A stretch of 64,000 nucleotides of DNA, from positions 86,761,382 through 86,825,381 of the forward strand of contig NC_090745.1 in NCBI RefSeq assembly GCF_036898095.1. The letters are read 5' to 3'. Shown here piece by piece: positions 48,911-58,920 of the stretch (positions are counted from its first letter, which is position 1; each line of letters starts with the position of its first letter). The translations under genes were made by a program, and so were the position numbers. This stretch comes from Palaemon carinicauda (lineage: Eukaryota > Arthropoda > Malacostraca > Decapoda > Palaemonidae). The notes under the pieces were generated by a model, which ran no database searches, was not told the DNA's origin, and worked only from the letters and a program-made list of their open reading frames with translations.

Positions 48911-49240
48911 TATTTATATAACCTCGGGGTAAGTCTTGTGTTTAAAAATGTTATTTTCATAATAAAATAAATTTTCGAACATACTTACCCGGTGCTTATA
49001 TAAATTTTATTCCCACTCTCCTCCCCTCTAGAGACCTATGGGCGTGGAAGATCTGAGGAATCATGGAATGGTTCCAAGTACCTCGTGACAGAGGGCGCTG
49101 GTGTTACACCTGGCTACTCAATCTGCGATTGCCGCGAGTTTTGAATTTCTGCCGGACGTCAGGAACTAAAGCTATATTTATATAACCACCTGGTAAATAT
49201 GTTCAAAAATTTATTTTATTATGAAAATATCATTTTTATA
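48911..49240 (+). repeat. ICR-like palindrome and right terminal repeat of DIRS family B
   Basis: 48911-49004 is an imperfect palindrome (ATTTATATAACC ... and its inverse) with an AT-rich centre, as expected if the two joined ends are themselves inverted copies. A further copy of one arm occurs at 49170-49240. The part 49050-49165 is, inverted, similar to the left ITR of element C (CCAGCGCC and CTGT blocks). Confidence 0.6.
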
Positions 49241-49653
49241 ACAATTCTATTTATTATTATTATTATTATTTTTTCAATATTAATCTTACCCGATAATCAT
49301 GTAGCTGTCAACTCCGTTGCCCGACAGAAATCTACGGACGGGATACGCCAGCGATCGCTATACAAGAGGGGGGTGTACTCACCAGCGCCATCTGTGGTCA
49401 GGTACTCCAGTACTTCTTGTCAACACCACCTCAATTTTTCCTCTGTCGTGCCGCCGGAAAGACCTACATGGATACGCTGTTGATTTTGGAGTCTTTGTTC
49501 ACGGTTTTGGTGAAGTATTGCTCTAAAATTTAGCCTTCGCTATACAGGAAGCCTTTCCCTTAGCTTAGATAGCTTTTGGAATTAAATTGATTTATTGGTT
49601 AACGATCTTTGCTTTACTTTGGAATTCCCCCTTGACTGTTCTCTAAATTCAAG

Positions 49654-50048
49654 ATGTCCGACCACTCTCAAGCTCCTAGACAAAGGCGATGTAGTGTTAG
49701 GACTTGTAGTAGGCGTCTTCCGAAGGCCTCGGTTGATCCTCACACCGTTTGTTCCGACTGTAGGGGAAAATCCTGTCAGTTGGAAGATCGATGTGGGGAA
49801 TGTGCTAGGCTTTCGGAATTCGATTTTAATGAATTCCTCAAGTATACGAATAGGTTAGAGAGGGAGAGAGTTAGGAGGAGTTCTTCTCGCTCTTTGGTTT
49901 ATTCCTCCCCCCATGATCCTCAACCTTTTCCTTCCCCTGTGGTGGTGACCCCCGAACCTATTACGAGTGCTCAGCCTGATATGTCGGATATGTTACGTGC
50001 CATTCAGGCTCTAGGTGATAAGGTGGAGTCTTTAGTTAGTGACCACAA
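49654..50048 (+). CDS. DIRS C gag, N-terminal part (exon-like piece before J1)
   Basis: ATG at 49654. The first 55 residues carry a Cys/His cluster (CSVRTCSRRLPKASVDPHTV then CSDC ... CGEC) like the A1 and A2 Gag N-termini. A Lys/Arg-rich and then Pro-rich stretch follow, and a helical segment LRAIQALGDKVESLVSDHN. The frame continues exactly at 56577 (N-LLLADVKELKV) once J1 and one copy of its target duplication are disregarded. Coding was therefore intact when J1 arrived. Confidence 0.8.
50036..50048. repeat. Left target-site duplication of J1
   Basis: TTAGTGACCACAA, identical to 56564-56576. Confidence 0.95.
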
Positions 50049-50087
50049 CCCTCTTAATGAGAGAATGCCTTGACGAAGTCATTGAGC

Positions 50088-50117
50088 TTCAGCACGGCAT
50101 TTCATTCCCGTGCTGAA
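50088..50117 (+). promoter_or_regulatory. Hairpin near the 5' end of J1
   Basis: TTCAGCACGG (50088-50097) and CCGTGCTGAA (50108-50117) form a perfect 10-bp stem with a 10-nt loop. The stem is conserved in J2 at 59256-59285. The first seven bases of the element, CCCTCTT, can also pair with AAGAGGG at 50132-50138. Role unknown. Confidence 0.6.
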
Positions 50118-50884
50118 TCTTGGTGACGGGCAAGAGGGCTCTCGAACTTCGGGAAATTGCTCCCCCAGTTCGAATCTAAATTTCTCTCTTTCATCTTTTT
50201 CTTCTGCTTAATATTACTTCGACCTTCTCCTAATTTTATCAAATTTCCTTTCTTTCATCTTGCTGTCCTATCTCTATGATTATTATTTTTCTTAGTTATG
50301 TATATATATGTAGATGTATGCATATATATATATATATTTATCTATTTGTTCATTTATTTTTTTATCTATTTTTTTTTCTATTTTATTTAAATGGCGTGGA
50401 TATTTCCACATTCGTTATTACTGCGTGCTTAGATGAATGGGAGAAGGGATCACGGTTTGGAGGTATTCGCATTCAAAGCTATATATGAGAGTATTGGATG
50501 ATCTCAGCCATCCCAAAGATGGTTTGGACCTTTTTGGCGGAACTACTCTCAAGGGTTGGGTCATCGGAATCCAGGGGGATCCAATCCTTGAGGTGGGACT
50601 CTTGGCTTTTGGCCGGAAGCCCATCATTACAGATATGGGGAGGATGATTCCATATTACTTTGGTCTCAGTCCTAACAGGCGGGTTTAGCTTACACCTGTG
50701 CCTCTATATCTGTTTTGATGCTATCCTTCGGGTAGGGTATGGAGTGGACCATCGGGGAAATATACTCTCATTGTGCCGATAGTGGAGAATGCAAATTTCC
50801 TTTCCAACGTGTGATACTTTCTTATAATTCTCAAGCAGGTACCCCAACAAAACAACAAAAAACCTGAAAATCCCACCCTTAAAT

Positions 50885-52699
50885 ATGGACCCTTCAAATA
50901 CTGACTCCCCATCCCCTGGATTTGCTGACTCCCCCCCGGCACTGTTGACGACTTCTGCTACTGTAATTAAGGAAAACTCTGTTGACGACCTTCGAACTAA
51001 AAAGGACCACTCTACTGATGTTAAAAAATCTAGCAATTTGGGTAACACAGGGAAACTACGATTCCTTCATGTTTCCCAAATCCCATTAGAGACAAATTAT
51101 GATGATATATATAGAGCATTTGAGTGCTATGGATTGATAAAGGAAATAAGGATGCGACTTGGAGATGAAAAATGGGACTCTTGGATATCTTTTGAAAGTC
51201 ATGATGAAGCGTTTAATGCCATAAGTAATATTAGTAGTATCAAAATTAACGAATTGAACATCATGGGAGCTCTTTGTGATAAGGTCCCAAAGGAATTGGA
51301 TGTGTACAAACCTGCTGATTGGTTTGAAAAAGATAGAAATGTACCCATGCCTTCACAGAGAAAACCCAAACCACCTATGTGGCTCTTAGCTGAACCTAAA
51401 GGGATAATAGGGAATTATTTTAAGATATGTAAGTTTATCCAAAAAAAAGTAGGAACCATAGCACCTGGAGATATATCTCGTTTTGGGAAGAACAGTTATC
51501 TCATCCATGCCAAATCTTCGACTCAGTCTGCAATACTGTCTAACTTACAGACAGGCAGTGATGAAATTACATTGGAAATGAAACCTCATCTAAATTTTAG
51601 TTATGGAAGGGGAGTGGTCTTTAATAAGGACCTATACGAATTTACACAGGAGGAGATACTTTCTATGTGTCCATTAAATGTATGGAAAGTGCATAAGGTT
51701 CCTGGAACTTCAATGATTATACTTACTTTCCAGGATGCTGATGTACCTTTCCATATTTTTATTGAAAATGAAAGGATTAAAGTTCGACCTTTCAAACAAA
51801 AGCCCCTACAATGTTTTAATTGTTTTAAATTTGGACACCCATCCAAAGTTTGCAAAAATGGAAAAATGTGTGGTATTTGCTCCAAAACTTATCATGGAGA
51901 ATGTACACTTGAGGCCAGGTGTTCAAATTGCAATTTGAATCATAAATCAACTGATAGGAGATGCGAACTGTATAAGTTGGAGGAAGCTGCCCTAAACAAA
52001 TCAAGTTTAGAACACATAAGTGTGGGACATGCTAAAAGAATGTTGAATAAATCAACCAGCTATGCAAAGGCCTTAAAATCAAAGGTAAATTTACCACAGG
52101 AGACAGCAACCCCACCTAGCGCTGCCAGTAATTCTAAGAAAAGAAATACAACCTCTGATGATAAAGTACTGCATGACAAAGTAATCGTATTGCCTTCTGA
52201 GGCTTTGCCACAGCGTATTAAAAATGGGTCATTGCCCATTTCTGTACAGCCTTCGTCCCCCATTACTAACATTAGTACTAACCTCTCCCAGGCCATGTCC
52301 TTGCCTGATTTGATGGAGATGCCACCTGACACTAAGTTACCAGGTGCACCTGTATTGGGGAAGGTGCAAAAACCTGGTAGCTCAAAACCTACTAATCGGA
52401 AAAGAGAGAGACCTCCATCTCTCTCGCCCCCTTCCATAAGAAATATCAAAATTACGACGTCAAATAAATATGATGATTTGTCTGTTGATATTTCTGATCT
52501 GGAAGTCAATTTAAATAAATCAGAAATTCAAGTGGAGGTCCACCAACCTCCTCAACAATCAGATCAAAAAGACAAAAAGAAAATCATAAATTCTAAACCC
52601 AATCTATCAAGACCTTCTTTAATACAACCACCTAAAAATAGTGTTAGATCAAAAACTGCTAATGGGAAGACTCCATCCAAGGGGTCTACCAAATTATAA
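50885..52699 (+). CDS. J1 ORF1, Gag-like RNA-binding protein (604 aa)
   Basis: ATG at 50885 in good context (A at -3, G at +4). Residues about 58-150 fit an RRM-like fold (LRFLHVSQIPLETNYDDIYR ... WDSWISFESHDEAFNAI). A middle domain (about 180-300) contains GTIAPGDISRFGKNSYLIHA and LNFSYGRGVVFNKDLY. Three Cys/His knuckles follow at about 309-360: CFNCFKFGHPSKVC, CGICSKTYHGEC and CSNCNLNHKSTDRRC. The C-terminus is Lys/Pro/Ser-rich. In this family ORF1 packages the element RNA as a ribonucleoprotein. It ends in TAA at 52697, in the same frame as ORF2. The J2 homologue is about 80% similar. Confidence 0.9.
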   Translation: MDPSNTDSPSPGFADSPPALLTTSATVIKENSVDDLRTKKDHSTDVKKSSNLGNTGKLRFLHVSQIPLETNYDDIYRAFECYGLIKEIRMRLGDEKWDSWISFESHDEAFNAISNISSIKINELNIMGALCDKVPKELDVYKPADWFEKDRNVPMPSQRKPKPPMWLLAEPKGIIGNYFKICKFIQKKVGTIAPGDISRFGKNSYLIHAKSSTQSAILSNLQTGSDEITLEMKPHLNFSYGRGVVFNKDLYEFTQEEILSMCPLNVWKVHKVPGTSMIILTFQDADVPFHIFIENERIKVRPFKQKPLQCFNCFKFGHPSKVCKNGKMCGICSKTYHGECTLEARCSNCNLNHKSTDRRCELYKLEEAALNKSSLEHISVGHAKRMLNKSTSYAKALKSKVNLPQETATPPSAASNSKKRNTTSDDKVLHDKVIVLPSEALPQRIKNGSLPISVQPSSPITNISTNLSQAMSLPDLMEMPPDTKLPGAPVLGKVQKPGSSKPTNRKRERPPSLSPPSIRNIKITTSNKYDDLSVDISDLEVNLNKSEIQVEVHQPPQQSDQKDKKKIINSKPNLSRPSLIQPPKNSVRSKTANGKTPSKGSTKL

Positions 52700-52720
52700 A
52701 CCATAGTTTTTTCCTCCATT

Positions 52721-55700
52721 TTGCAATGGAATTGTCAGGGTTTAAGGGCCAAATATGAAGAACTTAAGCTCCTTATTCATGAGCATTCCCCCATAATTAT
52801 TTGTCTACAGGAGAGCAAACTAGATCATAATACCCCTTGTCCTCGCGAATACATTAGTTATAGGACACCATATGATCACCAAGTGGGGAGCCATGGCGGA
52901 AGTCTCATATACGTTCGTCGAGATGTTCCCCAAGTTTCTCTGTCTATTCGTACACCTCTGCAGGCAGTGGTTGTACAGATCGACATAGGGCGAAAATATA
53001 CAATTTGTTCTCTGTACTTGCCTCCAAATGATAACATTTTGTATGACAACTTAGTGGAGGTGATTCAACAACTCCCTCAACCTTTCCTTTTACTTGGAGA
53101 TTTGAATGGTAGACATCCTTTGTGGGGTGATGTTTTAGCAAACACGAGGGGAAATATCATATCATCAATTGTGGAAAATGAAGATGTGGGACTCCTTAAT
53201 ACAGGAGAGCCCACACACTTTCATGTCCAGACAGGTACCTTGTCATGTATTGACCTAGCAATCGTAAGCTCTAATTGCCTAATCGACTTTGATTGGAGAA
53301 CATTAGATGATTGGCATACTAGTGATCACGCACCAATCATTATAAACACCAACAATGGTCCACCTTTACAGGGATCGCCACGATGGAATCTCGACAAGGC
53401 AGACTGGGATAAATTTCGTGAGCTAAGCGAAATTGAGGGGGATGCAGGACAAGTTGAAAATATCGATGATGCCATAGACTTACTGAATGGAACTCTCCAT
53501 ACAGCAGGAGTCAATTCAATTCCAAAAACAACAGGGTTATTCAAACGACGACCAGTCCCGTGGTGGTCTTCAGAACTAACTGCCCTGCACAGAGCCACAA
53601 GAAGATCTTTAACACGATTGCGTAGACGCAGAACTGATGAGAATTTAATTATGTACAAGAAATGTAGAGCACAGTTCCGTCGTGCCATGAAAGAAGCAAG
53701 GCGCCAGTCATGGATGTCTTTTGTTTCCTCCATTAACAGTAGAACACCACCATCTTCTGTGTGGAGGAAAGTAAAAAAGATAGCTGGCAAATTCACCCCC
53801 AACCCACCACCAGTGTTGAAGGTGAATGGCCAGTATGTAACTGAAGCAAAGGAAGTTAGCAATGCCCTGGCTAATCATTTTTCAAATGTATCCAGCAAGT
53901 GTGAAGGAGCCCCTGGTCACCAGTATAGGAGCGCTGAAGAAAAGAAAATTTTAAATTTTGCAACAAGAAGGGAAGAGTCTTATAATTCTCCTTTCACTGA
54001 AAGAGAATTTGATTCCGCACTTGCTCATTGCAACGATACAGCCCCTGGACCCGATGGAATTCCATATGCAATGATTAAACATGTACATTTTAATACAAAG
54101 CTATTTATTTTAAGTATTATTAATAGAATATGGCATGATCATAGTTACCCAAGTGTTTGGGAACTAGCCATTATTTTAGCCTTTTTAAAACCCGGTAAAG
54201 ACAAGTTTTTAGCAGCAAACTATCGTCCTATTGCATTGACATCTTGTTTATGTAAAATCATGGAGAAGATGGTCAATGCAAGGCTGATATGGTACCTTGA
54301 AAAGAAAGGTATTTTATCACCGATTCAATGTGGATTCCGAAAAATGCACTCAACGACTGATGTGTTGATACGACTTGAGTCATCTATTTGTGAAGCCTTT
54401 GCTTCCAAACAGCACCATGTTACAGTATTTTTTGACCTTGAAAAGGCATATGATACCACATGGAGATATGGTATACTTAAAACCATTCATGAATTGGGAT
54501 TGAGAGGAGAGCTGCCACTATTTATTCAGGCATTTCTTTCACGTAGAGTTTTTCAAGTGAGAGTTGGGGAAACACTATCTGAGAGTAAGTGCCAGGAAGA
54601 AGGAGTTCCTCAGGGTAGTGTGCTGAGTGTAACCCTTTTTGCACTAGCAATTAATGGGATATCCTCAGCCATTCCCCAGGATGTTCTCTCAACATTATTT
54701 GTGGATGATCTTTCAATATCATTTGCTGGCACTAGAATGGCAATGGTTGAGAGAAAAATCCAACACACTATTGATAAAATTATCCAGTGGGCTGACATGA
54801 ATGGATTTAAGTTCTCGACAAGTAAAACTACCGTTGTCCATTTTTGTCGTATCCGGGGAGTACATCCAGACCCGGATATATACATTAAAGGTCAACGGAT
54901 ACCATGTGCAAGAGAAGCTAAATTTTTAGGTTTGATATTTGATTATAGGCTGACATGGGTTTCTCACTTAAAAGCATTAAAAGCTAAATGTGTTGAAGCT
55001 CTGAATATCTTAAAAGTATTGTCCCATACATCGTGGGGGGCAGACCGCAATACTATTTTAAAATTATACAAGGCCTTGATTTTTTCCAAAATTAGTTATG
55101 GTTGTGAGGTATATTCTTCAGCCACCCCAAGCCGGTTAAAAATATTAGACTCGATACATCATGCAGGTATTAGATTGTCTACTGGAGCTTTTAAAACCTC
55201 GCCTATCCCAAGTGTCCTTGTTGATGCTGGAGAGTTACCTCTAGACCTTTACCGAATGTCTTCCATTCTTCGGTATTGGTTTAGATTGCAAAGACTCCCT
55301 AACTCTCTCGCCTTTCAGACTGCAAGCCTTGTGAGACACGCATCATACTTTGAGTTCCACCCAAAATCTCCTCAACCTTATGGCTTTCGGGTGAAACGAT
55401 TATTATATAGTCTGGATTTAATTAGAATTAAGGTACTTCCATTCAAGGTATCACCAACGCCTCCATGGAAGTTACCAGAGATATCTTTTTGTAAATATTT
55501 TATTGGAGATAAGAAGAATATGTCAGACCTAGAAGCCAGGTCTCTTTTTAATGAACATGTTAGAGAACATAGAGGATCAACTTTTATCTATACTGATGGC
55601 TCCAAATCTGATGCTGGCGTTGGATTTGGAGTACATAGTAATGGTTTTAATTGTAGAGGTGCACTTCCTCTGACCGCTTCCATATTTACTGCCGAACTGT

Positions 55701-56410
55701 ATGGCATATTAACCGCTATTGAGAAAATAGCGTTGGAGAAGGAGGGTAATTTTACAATTTTTAGTGATGCAAGGAGTGTCCTTCAAGCTATGGAAGTTTT
55801 TAATTCTAATAACCCTTTAGTTTTAAAGATTTTAGAATGGCTTTTCATAATTGGACGGAGAGGTATAACAGTTCAATTTTGTTGGGTTCCAGCACATGTA
55901 GGTGTGTCTGGGAATGAGAAGGCAGATTCACTGGCTAAGGAGGCTGCATCAGAGTTGCTGCCAAGAAGGTATCCCATTCCCTGTGATGATTTCTTACCTG
56001 ACATCAAGAAATTGGTTTGCAATAAATGGCAACAGCAATGGGATAGTCAAGATGGCAATAAAATGCGAGAGATAACAAATGACATATCTCCTTGGAGGTA
56101 TAATATGATGCCCCGAAAATGGGAGACGTCTCTTTGTCGTCTCCGTATTGGTCACACTCGGTTTACACACGAGTTTTTGCTGAAGGGCCAACACCAACCA
56201 TATTGTGACGACTGTGTAGTACCTCTAACAGTAAGGCATTTGTTGACCGAATGTCCCAATTATAACAACTTGCGGAATAGATATTTGTTTGAGGCTCGAG
56301 GTGAGGGTGGCAGGTTCATCCTTGCCAAGATTCTTGGAAATGATGTGTCCTACCATGCAAGTGGCATTTTTAGATTTATTTCAGAAGCAGGTCTTCTGAA
56401 AAATATTTAA
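52721..56410 (+). CDS. J1 ORF2, endonuclease-reverse transcriptase-RNase H (~1229 aa)
   Basis: APE endonuclease (residues 1-230): QWNCQGLRAKYEELK, CLQESKLD, LLGDLNGRHPLWGD and DWHTSDHAPIII. RT (about 440-740): LAIILAFLKPGKDKF, VFFDLEKAYDTTWRYGIL (about 570), EEGVPQGSVLSVTLFAL and LFVDDLSISFAG (about 659). RNase H (about 950-1090): FIYTDGSKSDAGVGFG, FTAELYGILTAI, IFSDARSVLQAM and PAHVGVSGNEKADSLAKEA. A C-terminal Cys/His motif (about 1161, CDDC ... HLLTEC) follows. The frame opens directly after the ORF1 TAA. No ATG precedes the endonuclease; the first in-frame ATG comes only after it, so a non-AUG, reinitiation or readthrough start is required. 52721 is a TTG in that open frame, chosen as a nominal start. 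Confidence 0.92.
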   Translation: MQWNCQGLRAKYEELKLLIHEHSPIIICLQESKLDHNTPCPREYISYRTPYDHQVGSHGGSLIYVRRDVPQVSLSIRTPLQAVVVQIDIGRKYTICSLYLPPNDNILYDNLVEVIQQLPQPFLLLGDLNGRHPLWGDVLANTRGNIISSIVENEDVGLLNTGEPTHFHVQTGTLSCIDLAIVSSNCLIDFDWRTLDDWHTSDHAPIIINTNNGPPLQGSPRWNLDKADWDKFRELSEIEGDAGQVENIDDAIDLLNGTLHTAGVNSIPKTTGLFKRRPVPWWSSELTALHRATRRSLTRLRRRRTDENLIMYKKCRAQFRRAMKEARRQSWMSFVSSINSRTPPSSVWRKVKKIAGKFTPNPPPVLKVNGQYVTEAKEVSNALANHFSNVSSKCEGAPGHQYRSAEEKKILNFATRREESYNSPFTEREFDSALAHCNDTAPGPDGIPYAMIKHVHFNTKLFILSIINRIWHDHSYPSVWELAIILAFLKPGKDKFLAANYRPIALTSCLCKIMEKMVNARLIWYLEKKGILSPIQCGFRKMHSTTDVLIRLESSICEAFASKQHHVTVFFDLEKAYDTTWRYGILKTIHELGLRGELPLFIQAFLSRRVFQVRVGETLSESKCQEEGVPQGSVLSVTLFALAINGISSAIPQDVLSTLFVDDLSISFAGTRMAMVERKIQHTIDKIIQWADMNGFKFSTSKTTVVHFCRIRGVHPDPDIYIKGQRIPCAREAKFLGLIFDYRLTWVSHLKALKAKCVEALNILKVLSHTSWGADRNTILKLYKALIFSKISYGCEVYSSATPSRLKILDSIHHAGIRLSTGAFKTSPIPSVLVDAGELPLDLYRMSSILRYWFRLQRLPNSLAFQTASLVRHASYFEFHPKSPQPYGFRVKRLLYSLDLIRIKVLPFKVSPTPPWKLPEISFCKYFIGDKKNMSDLEARSLFNEHVREHRGSTFIYTDGSKSDAGVGFGVHSNGFNCRGALPLTASIFTAELYGILTAIEKIALEKEGNFTIFSDARSVLQAMEVFNSNNPLVLKILEWLFIIGRRGITVQFCWVPAHVGVSGNEKADSLAKEAASELLPRRYPIPCDDFLPDIKKLVCNKWQQQWDSQDGNKMREITNDISPWRYNMMPRKWETSLCRLRIGHTRFTHEFLLKGQHQPYCDDCVVPLTVRHLLTECPNYNNLRNRYLFEARGEGGRFILAKILGNDVSYHASGIFRFISEAGLLKNI

Positions 56411-56563
56411 CTTTTATTACATTCAACTTTTATGATTTTAATTGAATACTCTTTTATTTTTTATTTTATTTTATCTTTTATTTTTGTATACATAAATTAA
56501 ATGTTACCGGCGTCAATGACCTCAGATGTCAGGATGCCTGAAAACTTTAAATCAATCAATCAA

Positions 56564-56576
56564 TTAGTGACCACAA
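56564..56576. repeat. Right target-site duplication of J1
   Basis: TTAGTGACCACAA, identical to 50036-50048. It follows the ATCAATCAATCAA tail. Confidence 0.95.
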
Positions 56577-58920
56577 TCTTCTCTTGGCAGATGTCAAGGA
56601 ACTTAAAGTGAAAAGTGCAGTGGGAAGTGTTAGTGCCAGTGCTGTGCCCAGTGTCAGTGTTGCGCATGAGGATACTTCTGTGCGTGCCAGTCGTCCTCCC
56701 AGTCCGGGACCTCTTGCAAGCTCCCAAGCCCAGGGGAGAAGCAAAGTCGAAGGGCAAAAGGGTTCGGCAGGCCTTGATCGGCGCACAGTTGTATCCTCAG
56801 TGGTTGCGGGCGTATCTGATAGAGATCGTCACTTCCACTCCCAGACGATTGAGCCCTTAAATTCCTCGTCTGCGGAAGATGTTTCCAGGAGGAAACGCTG
56901 GACCCAGGTCTCACGACCTCTTAAACGTAAGGTCCCAGCCGAGCGAGTCCAACGGCCCAGGTGTAGCCACTGGGCCAGTTCGGACTCGCCGCAGTCATCT
57001 GATGACTGCACACCTCCTAAGAGAGGTAAGGCGATGCCTCAACAGGCCTCTGCTGAACCTCATGCTATGAGGCAGCCAACATCTGTTGATCCCAAGTTGT
57101 CTATGCTGCAGACAATGCAGTCTCAGCTTGCGGTTTTGATGCAGGAGTTTCAGGCAGAGAAGGTTAGCACACCTCCTCCTGCGAGCGCTCCTCCACCTCT
57201 GCGCAGTCCACCCTGCCAGAAGTATGATGTTGAGGCTCCTCCTGCCTCCATGCGTGAGCTGCCGCATTGGGAGTTGCCAGGTACCAGCGCTATGCAGCAA
57301 CCTCCTCTCTCCTTGAGGCAGGAGCCTCTTGCTATGCGGCAACCTCCTCAACCCTTGAGGCAGGAGCCTCATGCTATGCGGCAACCCCCTCTACCCATGA
57401 GGCAGGAGCCTCATGCTATGCGGCAACCGCCTCAACCCTTGAGGCAGGAGCCTCATGCGTTGCGGCAACCTCCTCCACCCATGAGGCAGCAGCCTCATGC
57501 TATGCGGCAACCGCCTCAACCCTTGAGGCAAGAGCCTCTCTCTGCGCAGCAACCTCCTCAACCCTTGAGGCAGGCGCAACCCTTGAGGCAGGAACCTCTT
57601 TCTATGAGGCAGCCTCCTCAACGCATGCAGCAGCCGCATTCTTCGCAGCATGAGCCTCTTCCCATTCAACACGAACCGCATACCATGCAGCATGAGCCTC
57701 ATGCCTTACAGCATTCGCTTCTGACCACGCTTGCTCCTCAGACCTCCGCAGAACCTCCTTCACCCCAGCCTCTTGACTTTGTCATTGCCAGCCCTCATCC
57801 TCTTCAGCAGAGGCGTGATGATGGATCCTCAAGTGCGCGTGCACCCGTTCTACAGGATTCAGCCATTCAGCATGCCGCTATTCCGTTACCTCTCGCTTCG
57901 CAACTCTCAGGAGATGAGGTTTCTGAGGATGAAGCTGCTCACCTGGATGATCCTTCTTCTGATGTGGAAGAACACAAGTCGTCGCCACCTTCATTAGACT
58001 TTCGTAAGGTCCTGACTCTGTTCAGAGAGTTATACCCTGAACACTTCGTTTCTGCAACCCCTCGTTCTCCCCCATCTGAGTTTTCTCTAGGCATGCAGCC
58101 TATTACGTCTGCCTACACCAAGCTTGTCCTCGCCAGATCATCAAAGAGAGCTTTGAGGGTTTTAGGGGATTGGTTGCAGTCCAAGCAGCAACTGGGAAGG
58201 ACATCTTTTATGTTTCCTCCTCCTAAGCTGGCTTCTAAGTCGGGCGTCTGGTATGCCACGGGAGAGGAACCAGGCTTGGGGGTCCCTGCCTCTGCCCAGG
58301 CTGACTTCTCAAGTTTGGTTGACTCTCCCCGTAGGTCGGCTATGAGACGCTCTAAGGTCTGCTGGACTTTTTCTGATCTGGACCACTTGTTGAAGGGAGT
58401 CTTTCGCGCCTTCGAAATTTTTAATTTCCTTGATTGGTGCCTGGGGGCCTTGAGCAAGAAGACTGCCCCTTCTGACAAAGACTCGGCCATGCTGATCATG
58501 TCCTGTATGGACAGAGCAATTCGCGATGGTTCTGGCGAACTTGCTTCTATTTTTGTCTCAGGAGTCCTCAAGAAAAGGGAACATCTATGCTCCTACTTAT
58601 CTACTGGTATCACCCCTTGCCAGAGGTCACAGTTGATGTTTGCTCCTCTCTCCAAGTTCCTGTTTCCGGAGGAGCTAATCAAGGAGATGGCTGCGGCTCT
58701 TATCCAGAAAGATACGCATGACCTCATGGCCTCTTCAGCACGTAAGGCTAAAATCGTACCTTCAGTGCCGAGATCTTACCGCACCCCTGTGGCTGATACA
58801 CCTGCTACCAGATTCATTCCGCCCTTTCGTGGCAGAGCCCCCAGCCGAGGAAGTTCCTGTGGAGACAGTCACAGGGGCAAGTCCAAGAAAGGTGCTAAGT
58901 CCACGAAAAGCAAGCTTTGA
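56577..58920 (+). CDS. DIRS C gag, main part after J1
   Basis: Open frame to TGA at 58918, continuous in sense with 49654-50048. Residues early in this part are Ser/Val-rich. SSDSPQSSDDCTPPKRGKAM is followed by LSMLQTMQSQLAVLMQEFQ (helical). An array of 14-residue repeats then follows (MRQPPQPLRQEPHA type, 57292-57640). An acidic stretch (DEVSEDEAAHLDDPSSDVEE) leads to the conserved Gag C-terminal region (SLDFRKVLTLFRELYPEHF, LSKKTAPSDKDSAMLIMSC) and a basic Lys/Ser tail. Together the two pieces give about 910 residues without a stop, so the host DIRS was recently intact here. Confidence 0.82.
57292..57640 (+). repeat. 42-bp tandem repeat in DIRS C gag
   Basis: About eight units encoding a 14-residue motif with MRQPP, PLRQEP and HA blocks. 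All units keep the reading frame, and the last units are irregular. Confidence 0.92.

Larger units (their letters stand above)
50049..56563 (+). mobile_element. Full-length I-clade-like non-LTR retrotransposon J1
   Basis: 6.5 kb, bounded by a perfect 13-bp target duplication. It starts CCCTCTTAATGAG, has a long 5' UTR (50049-50884), ORF1, ORF2 and a short 3' UTR, and ends in ATCAATCAATCAA. ORF2 includes an RNase H domain, which places it with I/R1/LOA-type elements rather than Jockey proper. Both frames are open, so the copy is probably young. Confidence 0.92.

Noticed and set aside
50049..50138. A true HDV-type ribozyme at the LINE 5' end
   Set aside because: The loop between the candidate P1 strands is much longer than usual, and I could not place the second pseudoknot stem or the catalytic C. 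Kept only as a conserved fold.
50437..50688. 83-codon frame in the J1 5' UTR, also open in J2 (59768-60019)
   Set aside because: Of about four base differences between copies, three change the amino acid. The frame is shared because the UTRs are nearly identical, with no sign of selection for protein.
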